The notes below the pieces were generated by a model. The model had not been told where the DNA came from, made no database searches, and saw only the letters and a program-made list of their open reading frames with translations. A stretch of DNA of 64,000 nucleotides from Ailurus styani. Taxonomy: Eukaryota > Chordata > Mammalia > Carnivora > Ailuridae. The stretch lies in the NCBI GenBank assembly GCA_002007465.1, contig LNAC01000039.1:337867-401866 (forward strand), written 5' to 3'. This document shows, piece after piece, positions 22,304-33,635 of the stretch (the first letter of the stretch is position 1; every line of letters begins with the position of its first letter). The translations under genes were made by a program, and so were the position numbers.

Positions 22304-22496
22304 TTTTTTTAAGAATTTATTTATTTATTTGACAGAGAGAGAGATCATAAGGAGGCAGAGAGGCAGGCAGAGAGAGAGAGGAGGAAGGAAGCTCCCTGCT
22401 GAGCAGAGAGCCCGATGTGGGGCTGGATCCCAGGACCCTGAGATCACAACCTGAGCCGAAGCAGAGGCTTTAACCCACTGAGCCACCCAGGCGCCC
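22304..22496 (-). mobile_element. CAN-SINE, antisense, abutting a second one
   Basis: Full-length antisense copy ending GAGCCACCCAGGCGCCC, followed directly by the poly-T of the next antisense SINE. It probably inserted in the A tail of the older neighbour. Confidence 0.95.
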
Positions 22497-22704
22497 TCTT
22501 TTTTTTTTTTTTTTTTAAGATTTCATTTATTTATTTGATAGAGAGGAACACAGAGAGAGAGGAAACACAAGCAGGGGGAGTAGGAGAGGGAGAAGCAGGC
22601 TTCCCATGGAGCAGAGAGCCCGTCGTGGGGCTCAATCCCAGGACCCTGGGATCATAACCTGAGCCAAAGGCAGATGCTTAATGACTGAGCCACCCAGGTG
22701 CCCC
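22497..22704 (-). mobile_element. Older CAN-SINE, antisense, host of the previous copy
   Basis: It has GAACACAGAGAGAGAGGAAA in place of the young motif and a reversed head GAGCCACCCAGGTGCCCC. AAAATTATTCTT at 22292-22303 and 22705-22716 brackets both SINEs, which shows that this one arrived first. Confidence 0.93.
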
Positions 22705-22924
22705 AAAATTATTCTTTCTTGTAGCATTTTGTCATTAAAAAGTACAATGCTTGATATTATATTCTTTGCCTTTAACCTTAATTAGATGAAGATTCATGGC
22801 AAAATAAAATTTTTCTTTTGCTGTGGATTAGCACATCAGTTACTTGTTTATTTAGTTCTGTTTTGTGCCAGGCATAGTGTGTTACTTTGGATACAAATTA
22901 TATTAAGTCATGGATTCTGTCTTC

Positions 22925-23108
22925 AAGATTTTATTTATTTGAGAGAGAATGAGGGAGCAAGAGAAAGAGAGAGCACATGAGCAGGGGTGAGGGAGAAGCA
23001 GGCTTCCCACGGAGCAGGGAGCCCAATTCGGGGCTCAATCCCAGGACCCTGGGATCGTGACCTCAGACATAGGCAGATGCTTAACCAACTGAGCTACCCA
23101 GGCACTCC
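22925..23108 (-). mobile_element. Older CAN-SINE, antisense
   Basis: AAGATTTTATTTATTTGAGA and AGAGCACATGAGCAGGGGTG mark an older subfamily. The reversed head is GAGCTACCCAGGCACTCC. Confidence 0.9.
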
Positions 23109-23810
23109 TATTTTATAGTGATTTCAATGCCTTCAAGAAAACTTGTAGATTGGAATCTGAAAGGAGAATATGCTTGATTTGTCAAAATGTTAAAACTATT
23201 TTATATGAGGTGAATATTAAACTGAGCTTATGAGAGCAGAATATTTGTCAGACATCTAGAGGAAATGGTTCTCAACAGAGGGAGCATTATACCCGGCGCC
23301 TGGCATTTTTTAGGACACTTCAGATCACTGGATATGGATGAAGGGTGAGGGGACAGTGGGAGAGAGTCATTTGAGGAGGTGGAAGAAGTAGAAGTTTTGA
23401 CCTTGAACTTACTGCTACTGGGGGGGGAGCCATTGAAGGATTTTAATGGATTTTAAGTCATTAAAGAATTTAAAGCAGGGAACTAATTTAAACAGATTGT
23501 TATTCTAGATGGTTTCTGCTGCAATGTTATATTGAAGATGAATTTGAGATAGGTAAGAGAATTGCAGTTCGGGAGAGGTGGTGAGGGTCTTAACTAAGGT
23601 AGTAACACTAGATATAAACTGGAAGATGAGCAATGTTAAGGAATATATCCAAAATATTCAAGACTTGGTAAACTGTTGTGGGGGGTGAGAGAAGAGGAAG
23701 AATATGAATTACTACTTGATTTCTGACTGGAGTGCTTGAGTGGTTGGGAGAAACACAAGGATGGAAGTTAGAGGAGGAGAAGGAGTGTCAAATTTTGGTG
23801 GACTACAGAC
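23109..23810. other. Stretch with very old repeat-like wording
   Basis: GGGGAGCCATTGAAGGATTT and AAAGCAGGGAACTAATTTAA resemble an ancient mammalian repeat, also suspected at 41.3-41.9 and 62.0-62.3 kb. The family is not assigned and no gene is seen. Confidence 0.4.
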
Positions 23811-23824
23811 TGAGTTTTGTTTTA

Positions 23825-24043
23825 TTTTTTTTTTATTTTTTATTTTTTAAAGATTTTATTTATTTATTTGACACAGAGAGAGAGATTACAAGTAGGCAGA
23901 GAGGCAGGCAGAGAGACAGGGAGAGGAGGAAGCAGGCTCCCCGCTTGAGCAGAGAGCCGGATGCGGGCCTCGATCCCAGGACCCTGAGATCATGACCTGA
24001 GCCAAAAGCAGAGGCTTTAACCCACTGAGCCACCCAGGCGCCC
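23825..24043 (-). mobile_element. CAN-SINE, young, antisense
   Basis: Long T-rich tail with TTTTATTTTTT units, reversed head GAGCCACCCAGGCGCCC, and perfect duplication TGAGTTTTGTTTTA at 23811-23824 and 24044-24057. Confidence 0.97.
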
Positions 24044-24322
24044 TGAGTTTTGTTTTAGAAATGGAGAACGTGAGGGCCCTGTGACCATCCATTTGGATAT
24101 CCATGTGTGTCTTAGAAGAGGGGTATGGATTATGGTTATAGATTTAGATAAAAGTCAACATATTTAGGTGGTCGTGAAACTAAGGTTGGAAAGGATCTTA
24201 AAAGAAGGAAATTTAGAGTTGAAGAAAAGAAGCCAGGATCAGAATTTGGAAAGTATTAGTAAATAAAAGTAATTAATGTCAATCTACAGCCTTCTTTGTG
24301 GTGATATAAAAATACAAATATT

Positions 24323-24522
24323 GGGCGCCTGGGTGGCTCAGTGGGTTAAAGCCTCTGCTTTCGGCTCAGGTCATGATCTCAGCGTCCTGGGATCGAGGCC
24401 CGCATCGGGCTCTCTGCTCAGCGGGGAGCCTGCTTCCTCCTCTCCCTGTCTCTCTCTCTGCCTCTCTGCCTACTTGTAATCTCTCTCTCTGTGTCAAATA
24501 AATAAATAAAATCTTTAAAAAA
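24323..24522 (+). mobile_element. CAN-SINE, youngest CTTTCGGCTC subfamily
   Basis: Near-consensus, with CTCTGCTTTCGGCTCAGG and CTCCCTGTCTCTC. The duplication AAAAATACAAATATT at 24308-24322 and 24523-24537 is perfect. Its poly-A is where the left copy of the 6-kb duplicated block begins. Confidence 0.97.
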
Positions 24523-24560
24523 AAAAATACAAATATTTGGATCCACACAGAACTTGTCAT

Positions 24561-24668
24561 TTTTTTATTATTGAAGTATAATTAACAGTATGATATTAGT
24601 TTCAGTTGTATAATACAATGATTCAATAATTTTATACATTATTCAGTGTGCATCACAATGACTACTCT
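24561..24668 (-). mobile_element. Old L1M fragment, antisense (copy 1)
   Basis: TTATTGAAGTATAATTAACA, then AATACAATGATTCAATAATT and ACATTATTCAGTGTGCATC, is the start of a common antisense L1M 3' section. A cognate piece is at 42098. Confidence 0.75.
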
Positions 24669-24680
24669 TAAGGAACTTAA

Positions 24681-24850
24681 AAAGGATTTTATTTATCTGA
24701 GAGAGGGAGGGAGGGAGGAGGGGCAAACAGAGATAAAGAAGCAGACTCCTGGCTGAGCACGGAACTCATTGTGAGGCTCAATCCCAGGACCCTGAGGTCA
24801 TGACCTGAGCCGAAGTCAGACGCTTAATCAACTGAGCCCCCCAGGGCCCC
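24681..24850 (-). mobile_element. Older CAN-SINE, antisense (copy 1)
   Basis: AAAGGATTTTATTTATCTGA with an altered purine-rich middle and a diverged head GAGCCCCCCAGGGCCCC. It belongs to an older subfamily. Confidence 0.9.
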
Positions 24851-25342
24851 AGGGATCCTAATAATTCTGACCTAGAAGGAAGGAAGAACATTGTGGTGCT
24901 AAAACTAGAATTGGTAAGGAAGTAAATATATTAGCCATAAAAGGGGAGTGTTTGACCATTTCTTGGTTTGGACAGTGTTGTTTTTGTCTCTGTTCAGATA
25001 AAGTCAGAGTGGCCTTGTCTAATTTTGGGTGTTCTCTGAAATTGTTTATATTCAAATAAAATATTATGAACACCTTGGTGTAGCTCTAAGTGCCAAGCCA
25101 ACTCCCAGCAACACAAGACCTAACTGATAGTGACAGGCCAACTCCTGGTTGTCCAGAGCTCCTTTTGTCTTTCTTAGTTTCTAACAGTGATAAGAATTCA
25201 GCAAAGGCTTGGTAGCAGAGACATATGTTAGAGGTTGTTAGAAGTGCTCTATGTTCTAGTAAGTTTGTAGTTGGGATAGAGTAAGGATGATAATGAAGGG
25301 AACTTTGGAAGGATGAAAAGGTAAGGAGAAGAGTGACCAACT
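24851..25342. other. Single-copy stretch within duplicated block
   Basis: No gene is recognised. Two minus-strand frames of 71 and 84 codons show no domain and recur unchanged in the second copy simply because the block is repeated. Confidence 0.5.
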
Positions 25343-25350
25343 GGTGAATG

Positions 25351-25530
25351 TTTTTTTGTTTGTTTTCTTAAGGTTTATTTATTTTAGAAAGAGAGGGAGG
25401 GGAGGGCAGAGGAAGAGAATCTTCAACCAGACTCCCTACTGAGCATGGAGCCTTACACCAGGCTCCATCCCACGATCCACAAGATCATGACCTGAGCCTA
25501 AACAATTGACTGAGCCACCCAGGCACCCCA
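25351..25530 (-). mobile_element. Older CAN-SINE, antisense (copy 1)
   Basis: TAAGGTTTATTTATTTTAGA start and reversed head GAGCCACCCAGGCACCCC. GGTGAATG at 25343-25350 and 25531-25538 is the target duplication. Confidence 0.9.
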
Positions 25531-25538
25531 GGTGAATG

Positions 25539-26204
25539 GTTTTTAAATGATCAACTTTGAATATAGTTTAGGTAGATTTCTGAACTGGATTATGGTATGA
25601 TGAAATTAGTGTTTGTGGACAATACAGTTGCCTTTTAAAATTATTAAATATCTAAAAATGATTTTAATGAACATTTTACCTTGTCTGTAACTCAAAATAT
25701 TTTCCTTAAAAGTATTTGTCCTTATACTTTTTTACATTGTTACAATTACTATTCTGTATTCTGAACTTAAAAAAATATTTGCTTAATATACCATCATACA
25801 CTTTATTCTGTGTTTTTATCTTGTTTGAGAGGGATCATTTCAGTAGTTGTCTGTGAGTCTGTTTTCTCAGAAAGGGAAAAGCAATAAAAGCAGTAATATG
25901 AAGGATATAACAGACATTTGGGAGGAAGAATTAACAAGCATCTATTACTGATGAGATGGAGTAAGGGAAGAGAAGAATAAAAAATTTTGAGTCCTTGAAA
26001 CTGACAAAGTTGACCTATTATCTATATACAGTTTCTTAGTTGGATGATGTATTATAATAAAATATCAACAAGAGTTTGTAACACCCACCAACACTATTTC
26101 TTCAAGATATCCTGAAAGCCGCAAAATATGCCTGATTGTTAAAATAATAAAGTATTTTTAGGTTTAGGATTTGACCTTTGGTGACAGTGATAGAAAATAA
26201 TGAT
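25539..26204. other. AT-rich single-copy stretch
   Basis: Nothing is recognised. Confidence 0.5.
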
Positions 26205-26320
26205 GGGAGGCACCTCGCCGGCTCAGTCAGTAGAGCATTCACCCCTTGTTCTCTGGGTTGTAAGTTCAAGCTCCCCACGTTGGGCGTAGAGATTACTTAA
26301 AAATAAAATCTTAAAAAAGA
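26205..26320 (+). mobile_element. Older tRNA-Lys SINE, short form (copy 1)
   Basis: GGGAGGCACCTCGCCGGCTC then AGTCAGTAGAGCATTCA, CCACGTTGGGCGTAGAGATT and ACTTAAAAATAAAATCTT. It is the same short form as the copy at 20522. Confidence 0.85.
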
Positions 26321-26722
26321 AAAATGTTAAAAAATTAGAAAATAATTATGAGGGTAAAATTTAGTACTGGTAAGATGTTGATACTCATATTGAAGTCAGA
26401 ATTTATAATCCGCATGTGGCTGGGTTCACATCCTATAAAAATTAGCCTGAGAGCATTAGTGAAAGCAGATACTTCCGGGTTTAAGATGCCTGGCATCCCC
26501 ATTAGTGTTGGTAGTGCTCATCTGAAGGAACACTAGCCTTTCATCCTTAATTTATTCCCTTGTGCCTATTTGATAAGGTGGTCTTCTTTAGACCCCTTGG
26601 AAAAAAATGTTTTATTTATACACCATAATAAACTAAGGAGAAAAAGTTTCTATTATTGGAGAAGCCTGATTGTTGAAAGATTGTTTTAAACCTTTTTATA
26701 CTGTAAAAGTTAAAAGGCATAC
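26321..26722. other. Single-copy stretch, nothing recognised
   Basis: No repeat signature is seen. The 62-codon frame at 26348-26536 has no domain. Confidence 0.5.
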
Positions 26723-26739
26723 TATACCTAACTCATTTT

Positions 26740-26928
26740 TTTTTTAAGATTTTATTTATTTATATGACAGAGAGAGATCACAAGTAGGCAGAGAGGCAGG
26801 CAGAGGGAGAGGAGGAAGCAGGCTCCCGGCTGAGCATGGAGCCCGATGTGGGCCTCGATCCCAGGACCCTGAGATCATGACCTGAGCCGAAGGCAGAGGC
26901 TTTAACCCACTGAGCCACCCAGGTGCCC
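26740..26928 (-). mobile_element. CAN-SINE, young, antisense (copy 1)
   Basis: The 17-base duplication TATACCTAACTCATTTT at 26723-26739 and 26929-26945 is perfect. Head GAGCCACCCAGGTGCCC reversed. Confidence 0.97.
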
Positions 26929-26945
26929 TATACCTAACTCATTTT

Positions 26946-27913
26946 AACCATATATAAAATAATTTTAGATATGATATGTAATACAAGTCCTATAACAAAA
27001 TATTAAAATTAACATATCTAATTCATGGCCTGTAATTTTAAGAAGTGTTTTATATTATAAAACTCCATAAGGGAAAAACTAAAAATGATTGAAGTTCATT
27101 ACAGTGGACTTCAAACCTATCATATAATTCAAATCCTGAGAATACATTTCATTCTTAAAGTATAAAGTGCAACTAAAAGAGGGTTGTAAAATTCATTAAC
27201 ATTTTATCATTTTATTTAGATTTTTCAATGTTAAATTTTAGAGGGAATATACTTAATAATGAACATATACTCAGATAATTTAGGGTTAGATGATTCACTT
27301 CATCTAAATTTAATCTTAGCATAATAATTGTTAAAATCTAGATAATAATCAAGTTATTATTTGTGATTTAAAAATTTTTTTGACCTTCACCATTTTTATT
27401 TAACTACTTTTTCTCTTCAAACATCTCAGCTGTGTCATGTTACAACTGTATATGTAAAAAATTAATTTCTTCTTGCTTTTTCATTTCCTCTTGGAATCCA
27501 GTATTAATCATTCACTGATGTTGACACTTAAAGTCAAATTTATATATAGATTACCTGTTACTTATAAAAGTAATGATGGCTGTTTATATGAGTGAAATCT
27601 TTTATTTCAAATATATTTTAGTTTTATAAAGTACAATTCATTTACACATCAGAGTCTCAGACATTTAAGTAAAGTGAGTACATTACGTATAAATTAAATA
27701 TGTGTGGATCTTTTTCATATTAACTGTTTGTATCATTAACCAGACTTCAGTCACTTAGAGAAACTTGTTAGCAAATTGAAAGGCAGAGTACAAATTAAGG
27801 AATTATTTACAATGCATAGACAAAGGGTTAATGTCCTTGTGGTATAAAGAAAGTATGTGAATTAGTAAGAATAAACAAGCATCCTTGTCAAAAACAGGCA
27901 ATGGACAGGAACG
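26946..27913. other. AT-rich single-copy stretch
   Basis: Nothing is recognised in nearly 1 kb. Confidence 0.5.
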
Positions 27914-28136
27914 TAGAAATTCATAAAAGTATAAATACAGAAACTAAACAAATAAAAGCGTAAAGCAACATTTAACAAATGAGAGTTCAGCAAGTTATTA
28001 TTATTATTTTAATGATAATACTTGNATAGAAATTCATAAAAGTATAAATACAGAAACTAAACAAATAAAAGCGTAAGCAACATTTAACAAATGAGAGTTC
28101 AGCAAGTTATTATTATTATTTTAATGATAATACTTG
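27914..28136. repeat. 111-bp local duplication joined by a single N (copy 1)
   Basis: 27914-28024 (111 bases, starting TAGAAATTCATAAAAG) is repeated at 28027-28136 with a single one-base deletion (GCGTAAAGC becomes GCGTAAGC). The join is N at 28025 followed by one A. This looks like two overlapping contig ends placed end to end. Confidence 0.95.
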
Positions 28137-28839
28137 ATGCTTTGGAAGTTGGAGAGAAATATTCTCCTATACCTTTGGCAGAGATATATACTGATACAAG
28201 CAAGTTTCTACAGTATAATTTGGCAGTACACATCAAAAGCCTGTGAATAAGGATGGATGTACATAAAGACTTTTGTCATAGCACTTTTTATAAAAACAAA
28301 AAATTGGAAACAAATAAATGTTTATTATTAGATGATTGGTTAAATTATAAACCTCCATGTAATATAACCAGTTTTTAAAAATGATGTTTTTAAACTTAGA
28401 TTGTTAAACTGTATTCAGAGGTATCTTAGATTTCCTTGGGAGGGGGTACTTTGAGGACCACTGGGAGACGGGGAGGCTGAGTACAACTTGATTCTGCTCA
28501 ACCAGAGCAGCTTTGTGCCTGTTTTTTAGTATAGAAGTTTCAAAAAATGAGAGTATACCTGGAGAAAATGGGGGGGGGCGGAGAATTTGGCTGCTGAAAA
28601 ACACAGTCTCGAAGGGTTCAATGCAAAGGAAAGATATTTAGTTACCTTGTCAAATGAAAAGTAGTAGAGTATAAAACATTGGATGTAGTTGGGTCTCAAT
28701 GTTTAAAAAAAATGTATCTCCATCTGTCTATACATATGAAAAAATGGAAGTTTATGGTTAATAAATTGGGTAACAAAAATCATAAGAAAAATGGCAGTAG
28801 TGATATGATGGAATTTCAGGTGATTTTTACCCTCTCTTC
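28137..28839. other. Single-copy stretch, nothing recognised
   Basis: Apart from a G run near 28570-28577, no feature is recognised. Confidence 0.5.
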
Positions 28840-29250
28840 TGTTTTGTTTTCTTTTTAAAACACATTTCCAAGAAGTATTTATATATTAGTTAAGGCATGA
28901 TTCAGGGTCCCAGGGTGGGGATCACCATGGACCTTCTCCTGCCTTCACAACACTGGGAGAAGGATGGAGGGCAGAGGAGAGGTGGAATAGAGCTGGTTCA
29001 GATCTTGCCAGGAAATGTAACTTCTGCTGGGTGGTCATCCTAGGTTGACACCCAGGATGTGGAGCAGAGGGACTTGTACACATACCGGTACCATTCACAC
29101 GTGGAGACACCACCCCCTTTATCAGTCATTGTCTTCTCATAGTGGTGGAAGTCAAGGTAGTTCTGCCAGCAGTTCCTGGTCTGGGGGCGTGGCTCCCAGA
29201 AGGGGCAGTCCAGCAGTTCTTGATTTTAGTCTTGATGTCTTCTACCAATG
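28840..29250 (-). pseudogene. COX6B1: Processed COX6B1 pseudogene (copy 1)
   Basis: COX6B1 is a small nuclear-encoded subunit of cytochrome c oxidase on the intermembrane-space side of mitochondria. On the minus strand the reading region runs from about 29249 to the stop at 28998-29000. Recognisable pieces are [10 protein letters not shown] near the N-terminus, [31 protein letters not shown], and the C-terminal TFPGKI. It lacks introns, and a 3' UTR-like stretch continues to about 28860, followed by an A-rich tail seen as TTTTGTTTTCTTTTT on the plus strand. The normal start ATG is ATTG here. About 10 bases are lost after codon 18 or so, shifting frame. A TGG codon has become TAG before DD, and one cysteine of the twin Cys motifs is Tyr. 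It is therefore dead. The family call is from memory of the protein; the deletion size is approximate. Confidence 0.9.
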
Positions 29251-29424
29251 GTGCTGACTCCTAGACACACCTAGAACAACTCACAGCTCAATGTCTACCC
29301 TCTGTTTTTCTTATCTGTATTTTATAAAATGGACAGGTGCTATGTATGATGAGGTGGAAAAAAGCAATAGCAATTACTTATAAATACTTTTAAAGTGCTA
29401 TCACATTTACATGCAAAGTCCCCT
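29251..29424. other. Single-copy spacer
   Basis: A short stretch between the pseudogene and the MIR with no recognised content. Confidence 0.5.
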
Positions 29425-29600
29425 TTTAATATTGGTGTGGTCTAAATATAAGATCTACTACATGCCAGCTACTGTTGTAAGCAGTTGACATACATTAACT
29501 CATCTAATTATTATAACAACCCTAGTTAGGTATTAACATATACAAAACTTAAATAATGTGACCAAAGTCATGTTGCTGATTCAGTCTACCTTGATACATT
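29425..29600 (-). mobile_element. MIR, antisense (copy 1)
   Basis: ACATGCCAGCTACTGTTGTA, AGCAGTTGACATACATTAAC, TCATCTAATTATTATAACAA, CCCTAGTTAGGTATTAACAT and GTGACCAAAGTCATGTTGCT follow the MIR order. Confidence 0.8.
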
Positions 29601-29887
29601 CCCTCTTGTTTACAAAGAATTCCATCTTATTAAACCCCAGCTCATGTTACCAATTCCCAAAAATTTCAAAAATAGTTTATAACTGCTAGATGTGAAAACT
29701 ATTGAGGTGTTTGTATCTATTTTGTAATTTTGTTTGTATTTTCAGGCTTTTTTTTTTTTTTTTTAATCTCATCCTGTTAGAACCCTTTGACTCGCTGTAA
29801 CTTCACTCCCTGCCACCATCATATCCAGAAAGGAAACAAGAGGATCTTCTAAGTTGATCAGATGCTCATCCTTATTAAAACATTTTT

Positions 29888-30097
29888 GGGGCACCTGGGT
29901 GGCTCAGTCGGTTAAGTGTCAACTCTTGATTTATCAGGCTCAGGTCATGATCTCAGGGTTGTGAGATCAAGTCCCATGTCAGGCTCTGCACTGGGCATGG
30001 AGCCTTCTTAGGATTTCCTCTTTTCCCCTCGCTCTGGCCCTACCACCTCTCCCTCCCTCTCTGAAAAAAGAAAAATAAATCAACACCTTAAAAAAAC
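29888..30097 (+). mobile_element. Older CAN-SINE, GTCGGTTAAGTG type (copy 1)
   Basis: GGGGCACCTGGGTGGCTCAG with TCGGTTAAGTGTCAACTC and a diverged AGAAAAATAAATCAACACC tail. Two of the differences between block copies lie just upstream (29809, 29842) and one just downstream (30142). Confidence 0.92.
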
Positions 30098-30480
30098 ACA
30101 CACAACCTTTCAGAAACCCTGTTTGTGATAGCCCTGGCCCTAAGTTACTATTTGTTTTTAAGCAAGCTGAGCACCACACACATACAGAAATGTACAGTAT
30201 CTACATGCTGGGACTCTGGAACAACAGAGAAATCATTTGTCCTTGGGACATACACAAATCATGTGTTTTTATACTTGAAGATGGCATTTTGTTTGCTATT
30301 ATTTCCTGGTCTAGGCTTCCCACTGTCAGCAAGATTTATGCTTGACTTATTTATGGTAGTAAGTGATTGTGTTGAGCCATCCACATATTCTCTTATCTGT
30401 GACCCTTTGGGCCTTCACAGACCTAGGTGAAAAAGCTAGGAGGGAATGGAGTGCATTTAGAAATATTACAATCCCTACGT
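30098..30480. other. Single-copy stretch up to the gap
   Basis: A 101-codon frame at 30125-30430 has no recognisable domain and is not supported as a gene. Confidence 0.5.
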
Positions 30481-30494
30481 AATATGCTTTTTTC

Positions 30495-30525
30495 TTTTTC
30501 TTTTCTTTTCTTTTTTTTTTTTTTT
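30495..30525 (-). mobile_element. Poly-T start of an antisense SINE cut by the gap
   Basis: CTTTTTCTTTTCTTTTC and the T run are identical to the tail of the complete SINE at 37202-37424. In this copy the sequence stops at the gap. Confidence 0.85.
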
Positions 30526-31223
30526 NNNNNNNNNNNNNNNNNNNNNNNNNNNNNNNNNNNNNNNNNNNNNNNNNNNNNNNNNNNNNNNNNNNNNNNNNNN
30601 NNNNNNNNNNNNNNNNNNNNNNNNNNNNNNNNNNNNNNNNNNNNNNNNNNNNNNNNNNNNNNNNNNNNNNNNNNNNNNNNNNNNNNNNNNNNNNNNNNNN
30701 NNNNNNNNNNNNNNNNNNNNNNNNNNNNNNNNNNNNNNNNNNNNNNNNNNNNNNNNNNNNNNNNNNNNNNNNNNNNNNNNNNNNNNNNNNNNNNNNNNNN
30801 NNNNNNNNNNNNNNNNNNNNNNNNNNNNNNNNNNNNNNNNNNNNNNNNNNNNNNNNNNNNNNNNNNNNNNNNNNNNNNNNNNNNNNNNNNNNNNNNNNNN
30901 NNNNNNNNNNNNNNNNNNNNNNNNNNNNNNNNNNNNNNNNNNNNNNNNNNNNNNNNNNNNNNNNNNNNNNNNNNNNNNNNNNNNNNNNNNNNNNNNNNNN
31001 NNNNNNNNNNNNNNNNNNNNNNNNNNNNNNNNNNNNNNNNNNNNNNNNNNNNNNNNNNNNNNNNNNNNNNNNNNNNNNNNNNNNNNNNNNNNNNNNNNNN
31101 NNNNNNNNNNNNNNNNNNNNNNNNNNNNNNNNNNNNNNNNNNNNNNNNNNNNNNNNNNNNNNNNNNNNNNNNNNNNNNNNNNNNNNNNNNNNNNNNNNNN
31201 NNNNNNNNNNNNNNNNNNNNNNN
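30526..31223. other. Assembly gap, 698 N
   Basis: A single uninterrupted N run lies between a T tract on the left and an A tract on the right. If the duplication were real, the gap should hold at least the rest of the antisense SINE and a sense SINE. If it is false, the gap is a scaffolding construct. Confidence 0.99.
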
Positions 31224-31267
31224 AAAAAAAAAAATACAAATATTTGGATCCACACAGAACTTGTCAT

Positions 31268-31375
31268 TTTTTTATTATTGAAGTATAATTAACAGTATGA
31301 TATTAGTTTCAGTTGTATAATACAATGATTCAATAATTTTATACATTATTCAGTGTGCATCACAATGACTACTCT
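31268..31375 (-). mobile_element. Old L1M fragment, antisense (copy 2)
   Basis: Identical to 24561-24668. Confidence 0.75.
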
Positions 31376-31387
31376 TAAGGAACTTAA

Positions 31388-31557
31388 AAAGGATTTTATT
31401 TATCTGAGAGAGGGAGGGAGGGAGGAGGGGCAAACAGAGATAAAGAAGCAGACTCCTGGCTGAGCACGGAACTCATTGTGAGGCTCAATCCCAGGACCCT
31501 GAGGTCATGACCTGAGCCGAAGTCAGACGCTTAATCAACTGAGCCCCCCAGGGCCCC
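31388..31557 (-). mobile_element. Older CAN-SINE, antisense (copy 2)
   Basis: Identical to 24681-24850. Confidence 0.9.
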
Positions 31558-32057
31558 AGGGATCCTAATAATTCTGACCTAGAAGGAAGGAAGAACATTG
31601 TGGTGCTAAAACTAGAATTGGTAAGGAAGTAAATATATTAGCCATAAAAGGGGAGTGTTTGACCATTTCTTGGTTTGGACAGTGTTGTTTTTGTCTCTGT
31701 TCAGATAAAGTCAGAGTGGCCTTGTCTAATTTTGGGTGTTCTCTGAAATTGTTTATATTCAAATAAAATATTATGAACACCTTGGTGTAGCTCTAAGTGC
31801 CAAGCCAACTCCCAGCAACACAAGACCTAACTGATAGTGACAGGCCAACTCCTGGTTGTCCAGAGCTCCTTTTGTCTTTCTTAGTTTCTAACAGTGATAA
31901 GAATTCAGCAAAGGCTTGGTAGCAGAGACATATGTTAGAGGTTGTTAGAAGTGCTCTATGTTCTAGTAAGTTTGTAGTTGGGATAGAGTAAGGATGATAA
32001 TGAAGGGAACTTTGGAAGGATGAAAAGGTAAGGAGAAGAGTGACCAACTGGTGAATG

Positions 32058-32237
32058 TTTTTTTGTTTGTTTTCTTAAGGTTTATTTATTTTAGAAAGAG
32101 AGGGAGGGGAGGGCAGAGGAAGAGAATCTTCAACCAGACTCCCTACTGAGCATGGAGCCTTACACCAGGCTCCATCCCACGATCCACAAGATCATGACCT
32201 GAGCCTAAACAATTGACTGAGCCACCCAGGCACCCCA
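32058..32237 (-). mobile_element. Older CAN-SINE, antisense (copy 2)
   Basis: Identical to 25351-25530. Confidence 0.9.
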
Positions 32238-32911
32238 GGTGAATGGTTTTTAAATGATCAACTTTGAATATAGTTTAGGTAGATTTCTGAACTGGATTAT
32301 GGTATGATGAAATTAGTGTTTGTGGACAATACAGTTGCCTTTTAAAATTATTAAATATCTAAAAATGATTTTAATGAACATTTTACCTTGTCTGTAACTC
32401 AAAATATTTTCCTTAAAAGTATTTGTCCTTATACTTTTTTACATTGTTACAATTACTATTCTGTATTCTGAACTTAAAAAAATATTTGCTTAATATACCA
32501 TCATACACTTTATTCTGTGTTTTTATCTTGTTTGAGAGGGATCATTTCAGTAGTTGTCTGTGAGTCTGTTTTCTCAGAAAGGGAAAAGCAATAAAAGCAG
32601 TAATATGAAGGATATAACAGACATTTGGGAGGAAGAATTAACAAGCATCTATTACTGATGAGATGGAGTAAGGGAAGAGAAGAATAAAAAATTTTGAGTC
32701 CTTGAAACTGACAAAGTTGACCTATTATCTATATACAGTTTCTTAGTTGGATGATGTATTATAATAAAATATCAACAAGAGTTTGTAACACCCACCAACA
32801 CTATTTCTTCAAGATATCCTGAAAGCCGCAAAATATGCCTGATTGTTAAAATAATAAAGTATTTTTAGGTTTAGGATTTGACCTTTGGTGACAGTGATAG
32901 AAAATAATGAT

Positions 32912-33027
32912 GGGAGGCACCTCGCCGGCTCAGTCAGTAGAGCATTCACCCCTTGTTCTCTGGGTTGTAAGTTCAAGCTCCCCACGTTGGGCGTAGAGAT
33001 TACTTAAAAATAAAATCTTAAAAAAGA
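32912..33027 (+). mobile_element. Older tRNA-Lys SINE, short form (copy 2)
   Basis: Identical to 26205-26320. Confidence 0.85.
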
Positions 33028-33446
33028 AAAATGTTAAAAAATTAGAAAATAATTATGAGGGTAAAATTTAGTACTGGTAAGATGTTGATACTCATATTGA
33101 AGTCAGAATTTATAATCCGCATGTGGCTGGGTTCACATCCTATAAAAATTAGCCTGAGAGCATTAGTGAAAGCAGATACTTCCGGGTTTAAGATGCCTGG
33201 CATCCCCATTAGTGTTGGTAGTGCTCATCTGAAGGAACACTAGCCTTTCATCCTTAATTTATTCCCTTGTGCCTATTTGATAAGGTGGTCTTCTTTAGAC
33301 CCCTTGGAAAAAAATGTTTTATTTATACACCATAATAAACTAAGGAGAAAAAGTTTCTATTATTGGAGAAGCCTGATTGTTGAAAGATTGTTTTAAACCT
33401 TTTTATACTGTAAAAGTTAAAAGGCATACTATACCTAACTCATTTT

Positions 33447-33635
33447 TTTTTTAAGATTTTATTTATTTATATGACAGAGAGAGATCACAAGTAGGCAGAG
33501 AGGCAGGCAGAGGGAGAGGAGGAAGCAGGCTCCCGGCTGAGCATGGAGCCCGATGTGGGCCTCGATCCCAGGACCCTGAGATCATGACCTGAGCCGAAGG
33601 CAGAGGCTTTAACCCACTGAGCCACCCAGGTGCCC
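33447..33635 (-). mobile_element. CAN-SINE, young, antisense (copy 2)
   Basis: Identical to 26740-26928, including its target duplication. Confidence 0.97.

Larger units (their letters stand above)
24517..30525. repeat. 6,009-bp direct duplication, copy 1
   Basis: From the 11-base A run at 24517 to the T run at 30525 this block matches 31224-37232 base for base apart from three differences that I found (29809, 29842 and 30142). The spacing between copies is constant at 6,707. Both ends lie in retroposon homopolymers (poly-A of a sense SINE, poly-T of an antisense SINE), and a 698-base gap separates the copies. An internal N at 28025 is copied too, which points to assembly rather than biology. 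Confidence 0.97.

Noticed and set aside
30347..31281. Long open frames of 254-306 codons around 30.4-31.3 kb
   Set aside because: They are made almost entirely of the 698 N gap and carry no real codons.
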